This document shows, in pieces, positions 1 to 7,641 of a stretch of DNA of 64,000 bases. Positions within the stretch are counted from its first letter, which is position 1, and each line of letters starts with the position of its first letter. The notes under the pieces were generated by a model that was given only the letters and a program-made list of their open reading frames with translations, was not told the DNA's origin and did not search any database. The position numbers and the translations under genes are program-made. The stretch covers positions 1 to 64,000 of the forward strand of contig JAGOAX010000005.1 in assembly GCA_017983695.1 (NCBI GenBank), in the 5' to 3' direction. The DNA is from Ferruginibacter sp. GTDB lineage: Bacteria > Bacteroidota > Bacteroidia > Chitinophagales > Chitinophagaceae.

Positions 1-1609
1 CAGCATCTATTTTTTTATTTTTCTCCCAATCAATTACTGGCCGGTGCATCCAGCGGTTATCATAAGCTTTGCCGGGATCATTTAAATAAGAATAATCGTT
101 GGTATAACCCAGCTCATCGCCATAAAACAACATGGGTATGCCGCCAATGAAAAAACTATGCGCCTGCATCAGCAGTATTTTTTTAATTGACAAGTCAATT
201 GCCGCACCGTCATTCTCATCTATAGCTTTTTCCAATCCGCAAAGCGAAGCTAAAGAACCGCTGATACGGGCATCCTGTGTTTTTGGATTAACTGCAAACA
301 AAGCTCCTTTTGCAGGAGAATTCACATCATTGCCTGAGTAATAATTTTTTAAAAACCTGCGGTGTTCATACGCATCGTACCCTGCATACTGTATCATATA
401 ATCATCATAACCCAAACCAATATCATCGTGGCAACGGGTATATGTTATCCATGAAGTGCCGTAAGGCTTTTGTAATATTTCATGCTGGGCAGCCAGCATT
501 ACTCTTGTATCGCCTGTAGCCAATGCATCCCACTGCAATGCCATATGTGTGGCATTATAAGCAAAGTCACATTCCTTGGCAGCATATAATCCCGTACCAA
601 AATATTTCATAATTTCTTTTGGTGCTACAATAGCTTCTCCCAATATTGCCATGCCTGGTGTTGCCACCTGAACACATTGTTTTATTAAACGTAATACGGT
701 ATGTGCCTGTGGCAAGTTCTGGCATACGGTACCCAATTGTTTCCAGATGAATGCCGGGGCATCAATACGTAAAATATCTACTCCTAAATTGGCATAAAAG
801 AAAATTGTGTCCAGCATCTCTATAAACACCATTGGGTTGGTATAATTTAAATCCCACTGGTAATTATGAAAAACCGACATTACCCATTTATTGCATTCTT
901 TTATATAGGTAAAATTTCCGGGTGCAGCTTCAGGAAAAACTTCAGGCATCGTCCTGTCATACTGATCAGGAATTACCCTGTCATCATACATATAAAAATA
1001 GTCCTGGTATTTTTTATCCCCCTGCTTTGCTTTTTGCGCCCACTCATGTTTATGAGATGTATGATTTAATACCATGTCGAGCATAAGATACATTTTCTCT
1101 TTACTCATTTTTTGCTGCAGCGCCTTTAAATCTTCCAATGTGCCAAAACGCTCATCTACTTTTCTAAAATCAGAAACTGCATACCCGCCATCACTTTCAC
1201 CTTCCGGACTTTCCATTACCGGCATCAGGTGTAAAAAATTAACGCCCAGCTTTTTAAAATACTCTAGTTTTTCACCGAGGCTTTTTAAGTTGCCGCAAAA
1301 ACGGTCAACATATAAACTCATACCGGTAATTTCATTACTTAAGTACCAGTTACCTTTTTTTTCTTTTTCCTCGTCCCTTTCTTTTAATATAAGTGGCCTG
1401 GCTGTATAAGCCCTGGCCATGGTATCTATCAGCCGGTTAAAAACTTCGTCTTTACGGGGATGATTTTTATATAATTCGTAATACAAAAATTTTATTGCAG
1501 TGGCGTTAGCAACAAAGCGGGTAAAAAACATATTGTCGCTATCGGCTATATCGATCTTCATTTTGCAAAGGCCAACACTTATCTGCTTATGTAATTGAGA
1601 ATCGTACAC
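1..1609 (-). CDS. Amylosucrase (GH13 subfamily 4-like), partial at left edge
   Basis: The enzyme transfers glucose from sucrose onto an alpha-glucan and releases fructose. The frame is open from the window edge to a stop just upstream of 1609, giving 536 residues of an expected 630 or so. It matches the amylosucrase layout: an NHTS box, DILRIDA with the presumed nucleophile Asp283, GEAIVAP with the acid/base Glu325, and CHDDIG with Asp395. This spacing follows that of Neisseria amylosucrase (286/328/393). The C-terminal sheet domain lies outside the window. I chose GTG at 1609; ATG at 1561 is the alternative and would shorten the N-terminus by 16 residues. No signal peptide is seen, so action is probably cytoplasmic. 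It follows the fructokinase and transporter genes on the same strand, which supports sucrose as substrate. Confidence 0.87.
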   Translation of the reverse strand, partial: MYDSQLHKQISVGLCKMKIDIADSDNMFFTRFVANATAIKFLYYELYKNHPRKDEVFNRLIDTMARAYTARPLILKERDEEKEKKGNWYLSNEITGMSLYVDRFCGNLKSLGEKLEYFKKLGVNFLHLMPVMESPEGESDGGYAVSDFRKVDERFGTLEDLKALQQKMSKEKMYLMLDMVLNHTSHKHEWAQKAKQGDKKYQDYFYMYDDRVIPDQYDRTMPEVFPEAAPGNFTYIKECNKWVMSVFHNYQWDLNYTNPMVFIEMLDTIFFYANLGVDILRIDAPAFIWKQLGTVCQNLPQAHTVLRLIKQCVQVATPGMAILGEAIVAPKEIMKYFGTGLYAAKECDFAYNATHMALQWDALATGDTRVMLAAQHEILQKPYGTSWITYTRCHDDIGLGYDDYMIQYAGYDAYEHRRFLKNYYSGNDVNSPAKGALFAVNPKTQDARISGSLASLCGLEKAIDENDGAAIDLSIKKILLMQAHSFFIGGIPMLFYGDELGYTNDYSYLNDPGKAYDNRWMHRPVIDWEKNKKIDA

Positions 1610-1615
1610 TTTATA

Positions 1616-1641
1616 GTTAATTAGTTAATTGGTTTATTAGT
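1616..1641. repeat. Solo copy of AT-rich repeat found beside the first S23 gene
   Basis: These 26 bases match positions 5951-5976 at 25 of 26 positions. At that second site the repeat is the outer part of the left border of the four-helix-bundle gene at 6028. Here it lies alone between the fructokinase stop and the amylosucrase start. Confidence 0.7.
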
Positions 1642-1661
1642 CACTTGTTTTTTAAACCAGG

Positions 1662-2615
1662 TTAATCAAAAATGGTATTGTTTAAATGTTTGAATGCTTC
1701 CATAGCACCCATATATTCACAGGTTCTTGCGCCGGCTTTATTGGCATTACTAACTATACTTTGCCATTGTGCTACAGGCATCTCCTTTATTTGCTGGAGT
1801 GTTTTATTACCAACCTGGTATAATACAGCACCAACAAATGCATCACCAGCACCCGTTGTATCAATCGGCTTTATCTCAATGCTGGGAACAATAATTGTGG
1901 AATTACCAAAGCCTAACATGGTACCATCTTTACCCAGTGTAATTGCAAATACCGCATCAGTCTTTTTTAACAGTACCGATACTGCATCGCTTAAATTTGC
2001 AGTATCTGTTAACAACATTGCCTCTTCATCGCTTACTTTAAAAAAATGACAGCAGTCTAAAAAATTCCACGATTGCTCAATAAATGTTTGGGTATTGTTT
2101 TTAAATAATAAATGCCTGTAATTAGGATCAAAACTGATAAAGATATCTTTCTGCAATGCTTTTTGTAATAAGCCCCGGTAAGCATCCTGTAATGGCCCTG
2201 GTAAAAAACCTGTAGCCGAGCCAAAATGAATAATGGAAAATTCATCAAGATCAATTTGGTCAACTTCCTCCAGGCTAAGTTGTCCATCGGCACCACGGTT
2301 AAAGTAAAAATCACGTTCTCCATTTTCCATTAGCGATACAAAGGCAAATGTGGTAAAATAATTTTCATCCTGCAGCATCCATTTAGTACTCACGCCAAAA
2401 TCCTCCATCACTTTTATAAGATGATTGCCGAAAGGGTCAATACCAACTTTTGCTGCAAGCTCTACATTGCCGCCTAATGCTGCAATAGCTGCTGCAACAT
2501 TGGTTGGTGCCCCACCGGCTTTTTTTAAAAAGTTATTGCCGTCAGATAATGAACTGCCTTTGTCTGTGCAGATCATATCTATTAAAGCTTCCCCTATGCA
2601 AAGTATTTTTTTCAT
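1662..2615 (-). CDS. PfkB-family carbohydrate kinase, probable fructokinase
   Basis: The protein (317 residues) is a ribokinase/PfkB fold sugar kinase. The N-terminal motif GGAPTNVAAA and the C-terminal anion-hole motif TTGAGDAF, with catalytic base Asp258, are both present, and the length is normal for fructokinases. The likely reaction is ATP-dependent phosphorylation of fructose to fructose 6-phosphate in the cytoplasm. Substrate is inferred from context: it lies 7 bases after the transporter gene and just before an amylosucrase, whose by-product is fructose. PfkB kinases for other sugars cannot be told apart from sequence alone. Confidence 0.87.
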   Translation of the reverse strand: MKKILCIGEALIDMICTDKGSSLSDGNNFLKKAGGAPTNVAAAIAALGGNVELAAKVGIDPFGNHLIKVMEDFGVSTKWMLQDENYFTTFAFVSLMENGERDFYFNRGADGQLSLEEVDQIDLDEFSIIHFGSATGFLPGPLQDAYRGLLQKALQKDIFISFDPNYRHLLFKNNTQTFIEQSWNFLDCCHFFKVSDEEAMLLTDTANLSDAVSVLLKKTDAVFAITLGKDGTMLGFGNSTIIVPSIEIKPIDTTGAGDAFVGAVLYQVGNKTLQQIKEMPVAQWQSIVSNANKAGARTCEYMGAMEAFKHLNNTIFD

Positions 2616-2622
2616 ATAAAAA

Positions 2623-3957
2623 TTAATGGCCGCCGCCAGCCGGCAGCACTACATCACCAGTTGGCTTGCCTGCTTTTATTAAAAGCGTTAATAATGCCGC
2701 AATTAATAAAAACACACCTGCAAATGAGATGGCATTTCTTGGATCGTTATTTAAAAAATGTTTTAAAATAAAACCAAATGTGGTGGTTTGTATAAACATT
2801 GGAATTACAATCATCATATTGATGATGCCCATGTACACCCCATATCTTTCTTTTGGTATCTGGCTTACCACCATTAAATAAGGTATCCCCATCATACTGG
2901 CCCACCCAATACCAAAACCTGTAATAGCCGGAAAAAGCAAATACTTATTTTCAATATGAGGGAACATTAAAAACCCAATACCTGCTAAAACCAAACAACC
3001 AAAATGCACCAGCTTAGGCGAATACTTTTTTGCAAACCACACTAAACCAAAAGCGCATAAAAAAGTTACAATATTGTACCAGCCATTTACCAATCCTGTC
3101 CAGCCAACAGCTTCTTCATACAACTTCGAATCCTGTTGTGGTGTGGTATGCCAAACAGATAAGGCAATACTTTTTGATGAATTCTGCCAGTAACAAAACA
3201 AAGCATACCATTGAAATAAATACACCAATGCCAGTTGCCACATTACCATTGGCATATGTTTAATGGCTTTAGCTATGTCAATAAAAGGAGAGAATACATT
3301 TAATGGTTCTTTCCGCATTTCAACTAACTCTTCGGGTGTAGGTGGAATTTCGGGTGTTGTTCTTGAGCTCCACCAAACAGAGCCTATGGAACAAATTGCA
3401 CCCAAAATAAAAGAAGCAAAAACCCAGGTGGGTAGTTTGCCGGTTTTACCTATAAAGATCATTGGAAAAATAAATAAAGAAACATTGGCCAGTGTTTGCC
3501 CGAAACCGGTAAAAAAACTTTGTGCCTGGAAGCCGGTGGGCTGTTGAGATGCATCCAGTTTATCAGCAATAAAAGCACGGTAAGGCTCCATGGCGGTATT
3601 ATTTCCTGCATCTAGTATCCATAATAAACCTGCTGCCATCCATAACGAACTGCTGAAGGGAAAAAGAAATAATGCAATACTGCATATCATAGCGCCAATA
3701 AAAAAGAAAGGTTTTCTTCTCCCCAGTTTAGGTATCCATGTTTTATCACTTAATGCACCAATAATTGGCTGGATAATTAATCCGGTAAGCGGACCTGCCA
3801 AATTCAACCAGGGAATTTCATCGGGCTTTGCTCCTAAAAAATCGTAAATGGGATTAACTGCACTTTGTTGTAAACCGAAACTATACTGAATGCCAAAAAA
3901 ACCCACATTCATATTAATAATTTGCCAGAAACTTAAATGCGGTTTGGTAAAGGTCAT
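2623..3957 (-). CDS. MFS sugar transporter (SLC45/sucrose-type)
   Basis: A 444-residue inner-membrane protein with about 12 hydrophobic segments. The loop after the second segment carries the GRRKP motif, and the second half has a GIGWASMMGIPY segment, both familiar from SLC45/GPH-like sugar symporters. It is the first gene of a minus-strand run with fructokinase and amylosucrase, so uptake of intact sucrose (probably with protons) is the best guess; maltose or other disaccharides are possible. A perfect 10-bp palindrome about 60 bases upstream is a candidate repressor site. Confidence 0.82.
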   Translation of the reverse strand: MTFTKPHLSFWQIINMNVGFFGIQYSFGLQQSAVNPIYDFLGAKPDEIPWLNLAGPLTGLIIQPIIGALSDKTWIPKLGRRKPFFFIGAMICSIALFLFPFSSSLWMAAGLLWILDAGNNTAMEPYRAFIADKLDASQQPTGFQAQSFFTGFGQTLANVSLFIFPMIFIGKTGKLPTWVFASFILGAICSIGSVWWSSRTTPEIPPTPEELVEMRKEPLNVFSPFIDIAKAIKHMPMVMWQLALVYLFQWYALFCYWQNSSKSIALSVWHTTPQQDSKLYEEAVGWTGLVNGWYNIVTFLCAFGLVWFAKKYSPKLVHFGCLVLAGIGFLMFPHIENKYLLFPAITGFGIGWASMMGIPYLMVVSQIPKERYGVYMGIINMMIVIPMFIQTTTFGFILKHFLNNDPRNAISFAGVFLLIAALLTLLIKAGKPTGDVVLPAGGGH

Positions 3958-4016
3958 TAGCAGTGTTTTGAATCGTTGGTATAAATGTAATCAAAACAAG
4001 CTGCCGCAAAAATCTG

Positions 4017-4026
4017 CAAACGTTTG
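4017..4026. promoter_or_regulatory. LacI-type operator-like palindrome CAAACGTTTG
   Basis: A perfect 10-bp palindrome with central CG lies 60 bases upstream of the sugar transporter start, in the 120-bp gap after metX. LacI/GalR-family operators commonly have this form (compare the PurR box core). No LacI-family gene lies in the window; one could lie left of it. Confidence 0.45.
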
Positions 4027-4077
4027 TGGTGGAAAAGAAATGCTGTACGGACAGTTACAGGCGCAAGGAATATCTTA

Positions 4078-5121
4078 CTAAATTGTAGCACCATAACCAA
4101 GCACAATATTATCACCCAACCACTCTGCCAGGTGTTGCGAAATGATCTTTGATTCTACCATAAACCCATCATGGCCATAATCAGAATCAATTTCAATAAT
4201 AGCGGAGTTGGGGATATGTTTGGCTAAAAAATGCTGCTCCGTTAACGGGCAAAGAATATCGCTGCTGATGCCGATGATCAATGTACGTTGTGTAATGGTT
4301 TTAAGTACGGTCTCTAAATTACCGCCACGGCCACGGCCTAAATGATGGCTGTCCATACTTTTTGTAAGCAACCAGTAACTGTAGCCATTAAAACGTTGTA
4401 CTAATTTTTCGCCCTGGTAATTGATATATGATGAGGCTTTATAATCATCTGTTTTTTCGGTATCAGCATCGGTTTGCTGCTGCACCATAATGCCATAGTT
4501 ACGATAGGTAAGCATACCAATGGCCCGGGCAGCTTTTAACCCTTTTGCACCTGCGGTAGCAGATGCGGTATTCCATGTAGCATCTGCTTCAAGACTAAGG
4601 CGCTGTGCAGTATGTGTTGCAATACCCCATGCACTTTCGCTTGCCGAAGTTGCCAGCAGGAGTAAATTTTCAATCACGGTATTTTCCATCACACACCATT
4701 CCATTGCCTGGTAGCCGCCCATGCTGCCACCCATTAACAAAAATATCTTTTCTATACCTAAATGTTGGCGCAGTAAAATATGGGCATTCACCATATCCCG
4801 GATGGTAAGCAGAGGAAAACTATTATAGTAAGGCTGTTTTGTAACAGGGTTTACACTTAATGGCCCGGTACTTCCATAGCATGACCCCAGGATATTGGCA
4901 CAAACAATAAAATATTTTTCAGGGTCAATTACATGATTTGGCCCGACAACGCCATCCCACCAGTCTGCCGCATCGCTGCTGGCCGTAAGCGCATGACATA
5001 CCCAAACCACATTACTTTTATCTGCATTCAGTTTACCATAAGTGGTATATGCAATTTCAATTTCAGGAAATGTAAAACCGCTTTCTAAAGTAAAGCCGCC
5101 GGTATGTTTAAAACTATTCAT
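4078..5121 (-). CDS. metX: Homoserine O-acetyltransferase MetX
   Basis: The protein (347 residues) is an alpha/beta-hydrolase-fold acyltransferase that makes O-acylhomoserine from homoserine and acyl-CoA in methionine synthesis. The nucleophile elbow GGSMGGYQ holds Ser133, the GISSDILCP segment holds Asp288, and DYGHDGF holds His317, giving a complete triad with MetX-like spacing. Size fits the family. It is transcribed away from the OsmC-S23-metZ genes. Acyl donor (acetyl versus succinyl) cannot be read with certainty; acetyl is the usual choice. I looked upstream for a SAM-II riboswitch and did not find one. Confidence 0.92.
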   Translation of the reverse strand: MNSFKHTGGFTLESGFTFPEIEIAYTTYGKLNADKSNVVWVCHALTASSDAADWWDGVVGPNHVIDPEKYFIVCANILGSCYGSTGPLSVNPVTKQPYYNSFPLLTIRDMVNAHILLRQHLGIEKIFLLMGGSMGGYQAMEWCVMENTVIENLLLLATSASESAWGIATHTAQRLSLEADATWNTASATAGAKGLKAARAIGMLTYRNYGIMVQQQTDADTEKTDDYKASSYINYQGEKLVQRFNGYSYWLLTKSMDSHHLGRGRGGNLETVLKTITQRTLIIGISSDILCPLTEQHFLAKHIPNSAIIEIDSDYGHDGFMVESKIISQHLAEWLGDNIVLGYGATI

Positions 5122-5154
5122 TTATTTGTAAATCCTTTTTTTGTACCCGGCAGA

Positions 5155-5244
5155 GAAGCTTTGTTGAACTTCATTGGCGGTCGCATGGCACATCCCGATT
5201 TTTCGGGACTCTTGTACATTATATCTTCATTGAGCTTTAATCAT
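5155..5244 (-). repeat. Dispersed intergenic repeat, copy 1 (interrupted)
   Basis: Read on the minus strand this starts ATTAAAGCTCAATGA, continues with GTACAAG, and ends GCGACCGCCAATGAAG, matching copy 2 at 8901 except for an inserted palindromic TCCCGAAAAATCGGGA block in the middle. Three more copies are at 8901, 10065 and 19977. Confidence 0.6.
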
Positions 5245-5401
5245 GTTTTGCAAAAAGCACCTTCCGTCCCTATGGGACTTATCAAAATCTTTTTCTAATT
5301 TTCTACCCACCTCAAGCTCCTACGGAGCTAATTTAAAATGCTACCAACTTTTATTTTCTTTGGCAGATGGCCCGCCCACGCCTTAATCTTCGCAACTTTC
5401 T

Positions 5402-5483
5402 TCTCCATTTCCCTCTCCCGAAAGAGAAGTCACATCCGCTTCAATCTTCGCAAAAAAGTTCCCCCTTTAGGGGGCGGAGGGGG
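5402..5483. repeat. C-rich/G-rich hairpin repeats
   Basis: Two members of a hairpin family recurring through the window: a CTCTCCCGAAAGAGA-type hairpin near 5412 and a CCCCCTTTAGGGGG hairpin followed by GGAGGGGG at 5460-5483. They lie just before the OsmC promoter and may act as terminators or REP-like elements. Confidence 0.6.
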
Positions 5484-5516
5484 TAAATAAAATGCAAAGT
5501 AAAGGCTTGCAATATT

Positions 5517-5524
5517 TATATTTG
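5517..5524 (+). promoter_or_regulatory. Bacteroidetes -7 promoter element TATATTTG
   Basis: It matches the TAnnTTTG consensus for the primary sigma factor of Bacteroidetes, 16 bases before the OsmC start codon. A convincing TTTG -33 element is not visible, so the call rests on the -7 match and position. Confidence 0.45.
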
Positions 5525-5539
5525 TAAAAATGTTTTAAA

Positions 5540-5959
5540 ATGATAGAAATTAATTTACAGCGGGTAGAAGGCGACTTTGGTTTTGAAGCTACCGATGCTA
5601 ATGGACACACTGTAAAAATGGACACCAGCGACGAAAGCGGTGGTATTAATTTTGGCTTCAGGCCTATGCAAATGCTGTTGGCCGGCCTTGGTGGTTGCAG
5701 TGCTATTGACATAGTGATGATATTAAAAAAACAACGCCAGACCGTTGAAGACTTTGCTATGAAAGTTACCGGTGAAAGAGAACCGGGCAAGGAACCTTCA
5801 TTATGGGCAAATGCAAAAATTACTTTCTTTCTTAAAGGAGATATTGATAAAGAAAAAGCTTACCGTGCCTGCGAATTATCGATGAACAAATATTGCAGCG
5901 TTGCAGAAACATTGAAGAGAGGTGGCACTGAGCTGACGTGGGAGTTGGTGGTTAATTAG
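5540..5959 (+). CDS. OsmC-family peroxide/thiol-reactive protein
   Basis: The 139-residue protein has the OsmC/Ohr fold signature: LAGLGGCSAIDI carries the first redox cysteine and MNKYCSVAETL the second. Such proteins use the cysteine pair to reduce organic hydroperoxides in the cytoplasm, though the YhfA-like branch to which this resembles most is of unknown substrate. It is the first gene of a plus-strand run leading to an S23-type gene and metZ, and a thiol-reactive role would suit sulfur metabolism, but that link is inference only. Confidence 0.85.
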   Translation: MIEINLQRVEGDFGFEATDANGHTVKMDTSDESGGINFGFRPMQMLLAGLGGCSAIDIVMILKKQRQTVEDFAMKVTGEREPGKEPSLWANAKITFFLKGDIDKEKAYRACELSMNKYCSVAETLKRGGTELTWELVVN

Positions 5960-5995
5960 TTAACTGGTTTATTAGTTAACTGGTTAATTGGTTTA
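5951..5995. repeat. Left border repeat of the first S23 gene
   Basis: Tandem AT-rich units built on GTTAACTGGTT. The inner 24 bases (5972-5995) are the inverted partner of 6418-6441 (22 of 24 match, two transitions). The outer part (5951-5976) recurs at 1616-1641. Confidence 0.75.
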
Positions 5996-6027
5996 GTAGT
6001 TAAAGCAGCAATAGTTAAAAGATAGCT

Positions 6028-6417
6028 ATGGAATATACTTTAGAAAAGCTTGAGGTTTATCAGCAGGCTGAGGCTTTTTCGGATGTTATTTGGAATTTAG
6101 TTGATACCTGGAATTATTTTCAAAAAGATACCATTGGCAAACAAATAACCAGATCTGCGGATTCAATTTCGGTAAATATAGCCGAAGGATACGGCCGGTT
6201 TTACTACAAAGAAAGTAAACAGTTTTATTTTTACTCCAGAGGCTCTTTACTTGAAACAAAAGCATGGCTGGGCAAATGCAAAAGAAGGGGTATTATAGAA
6301 ATAACCAAAGCTGAAGAGTTAATAACCGAAACCGAAAAATTACTACTTAAATTAAATGCATTTATTAAGTTCATTTCAAAATCAAAAATACACAACACTC
6401 CTACATCTAAACCCTAA
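6028..6417 (+). CDS. Four-helix-bundle protein (S23 / 23S rRNA IVS type), copy 1
   Basis: A 129-residue, helix-rich cytoplasmic protein with the family's signature region ITRSADSISVNIAEGYGR at about residues 40-58 and a C-terminal helix of leucine/lysine-rich heptads. The family was first seen inside intervening sequences of 23S rRNA; its function is not established. It lies between the OsmC gene and metZ, bordered by 24-bp inverted repeats at 5972 and 6418, the right arm starting at the base after the stop codon. A second, diverged copy is at 25332. The arrangement suggests a mobile or structured element rather than a metabolic gene. Confidence 0.88.
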   Translation: MEYTLEKLEVYQQAEAFSDVIWNLVDTWNYFQKDTIGKQITRSADSISVNIAEGYGRFYYKESKQFYFYSRGSLLETKAWLGKCKRRGIIEITKAEELITETEKLLLKLNAFIKFISKSKIHNTPTSKP

Positions 6418-6441
6418 TAAACTAATTAACCAGTTAACCAA
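6418..6441. repeat. Right border inverted repeat of the first S23 gene
   Basis: Reverse complement of 5972-5995 with two mismatches, abutting the stop codon of the S23-type gene and ending 10 bases before metZ. Confidence 0.75.
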
Positions 6442-6451
6442 TTAACCAAGC

Positions 6452-7615
6452 ATGAACCCAATTACAAAAGCTATAAGAACACAAACTGAACGTACCAATG
6501 AAATGGAACATAGCACACCGCTATTTTTAACCAGTAGTTTTTGTTTTGATGATGCAGAAGATATGAGAGCTGCTTTTGCAGATGAAAGCAATGATAATAT
6601 TTACAGCCGTTTCAGCAACCCGGGTGTACAGGAGTTTACCGATAAAATGGTGGCACTTGAAGGTGCAGAAGCCGGTTATGCCACTGCAACAGGTATGGCT
6701 GCTGTGTTTGCTTCTTTTATGGCCTTATTAAAAAGCGGCGATCATTTAATTGCCTGCAGTTCGGTATTTGGCAGTACGGTAACTGTATTAAATAAATACT
6801 TACCCAATTATGGTATTGAAGTAAGTTATGTTAGCGCCGGCGATCCGGATAGTTGGGAAGCTGCCATTAAGCCTAACACCAAAATGATCTATTTAGAAAC
6901 TCCCACCAACCCGGGTTTGGATATTATTGACCTGGCATTTGTAAATACACTGGCTAAAAAACATAACATCTTATTAAATGTAGATAATTGTTTTGCCACA
7001 CCTGTAAACCAGCGCCCCATTGATTTTGGTGTCGACCTGGTTATTCATTCAGCCACTAAATGGATTGATGGACAGGGAAGAGTTTTAGGTGGTGTTGTGT
7101 TAGGTAAAAAAGAATTGATACAACAAATTTATTTATTCTGCCGAAGCACCGGCCCTGCATTATCGCCTTTTAATGCCTGGGTGTTAAGCAAAAGCTTAGA
7201 AACATTAGACGTTCGTATGGAGCGCCATGCCGCTAATGCATTGCATATTGCAAAAGCATTGGAAGGCCATGCAAAAATAAGCTGGTTAAAATATCCTTTT
7301 TTACCAAGCCATCCGCAACATGCTATTGCTGTTAAGCAAATGAAAAATGGCGGTGGACTGGTAAGTTTTAATTTAAGTGGTGGCTTAGAAAGTGGCCGTG
7401 CATTTTTAAACAATTTAAAAATGCTTTCCCTTACTGCCAACCTTGGCGATACAAGAAGCATCGCTTCTCACCCGGCAAGTACCACACATGCTAAACTGAG
7501 CGAAGCAGAAAGAGCAGCAGTAAATATTACACCGGGCTTAATAAGAATTTCTGTTGGACTTGAACATGTGGATGATATTTTGGGAGATATATTGGGAGCG
7601 CTGGAGAAGTGTTGA
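6452..7615 (+). CDS. metZ: O-acyl-homoserine sulfhydrylase MetZ-like
   Basis: A 387-residue PLP enzyme of the Cys/Met metabolism family. The PLP lysine is Lys203 in HSATKWIDGQGR, a form typical of O-succinylhomoserine sulfhydrylase MetZ; ETPTNPG and the SLTANLGDTRSIASHP segment complete the active site. With MetX nearby it would convert O-acylhomoserine plus sulfide to homocysteine in the cytoplasm. Cystathionine gamma-synthase is the main alternative, since the fold and motifs overlap. The start ATG follows the right repeat border of the S23-type gene by 10 bases, so its leader was probably shaped by that element. Confidence 0.85.
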   Translation: MNPITKAIRTQTERTNEMEHSTPLFLTSSFCFDDAEDMRAAFADESNDNIYSRFSNPGVQEFTDKMVALEGAEAGYATATGMAAVFASFMALLKSGDHLIACSSVFGSTVTVLNKYLPNYGIEVSYVSAGDPDSWEAAIKPNTKMIYLETPTNPGLDIIDLAFVNTLAKKHNILLNVDNCFATPVNQRPIDFGVDLVIHSATKWIDGQGRVLGGVVLGKKELIQQIYLFCRSTGPALSPFNAWVLSKSLETLDVRMERHAANALHIAKALEGHAKISWLKYPFLPSHPQHAIAVKQMKNGGGLVSFNLSGGLESGRAFLNNLKMLSLTANLGDTRSIASHPASTTHAKLSEAERAAVNITPGLIRISVGLEHVDDILGDILGALEKC

Positions 7616-7641
7616 AAGCTATCTATCGACTACTTTAATTA

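Larger units (their letters stand above)
5122..5539. other. Repeat-rich 418-bp divergent intergenic region
   Basis: No gene is seen here. The stretch is packed with short palindromes: TCCCGA/TCGGGA near 5193-5208, GTCCC-TAT-GGGAC near 5267-5279, AGCTCC-TAC-GGAGCT near 5310-5324, and C-rich/G-rich hairpins from 5402 to 5483. It also contains one copy of the dispersed GTGCGACGC-type repeat. The promoters of metX and the OsmC gene must lie at its ends. Confidence 0.7.

Noticed and set aside
5122..5200. SAM-II type riboswitch ahead of metX
   Set aside because: Such riboswitches are known upstream of metX in Bacteroidetes, but I could not find the conserved pseudoknot pattern in this leader.
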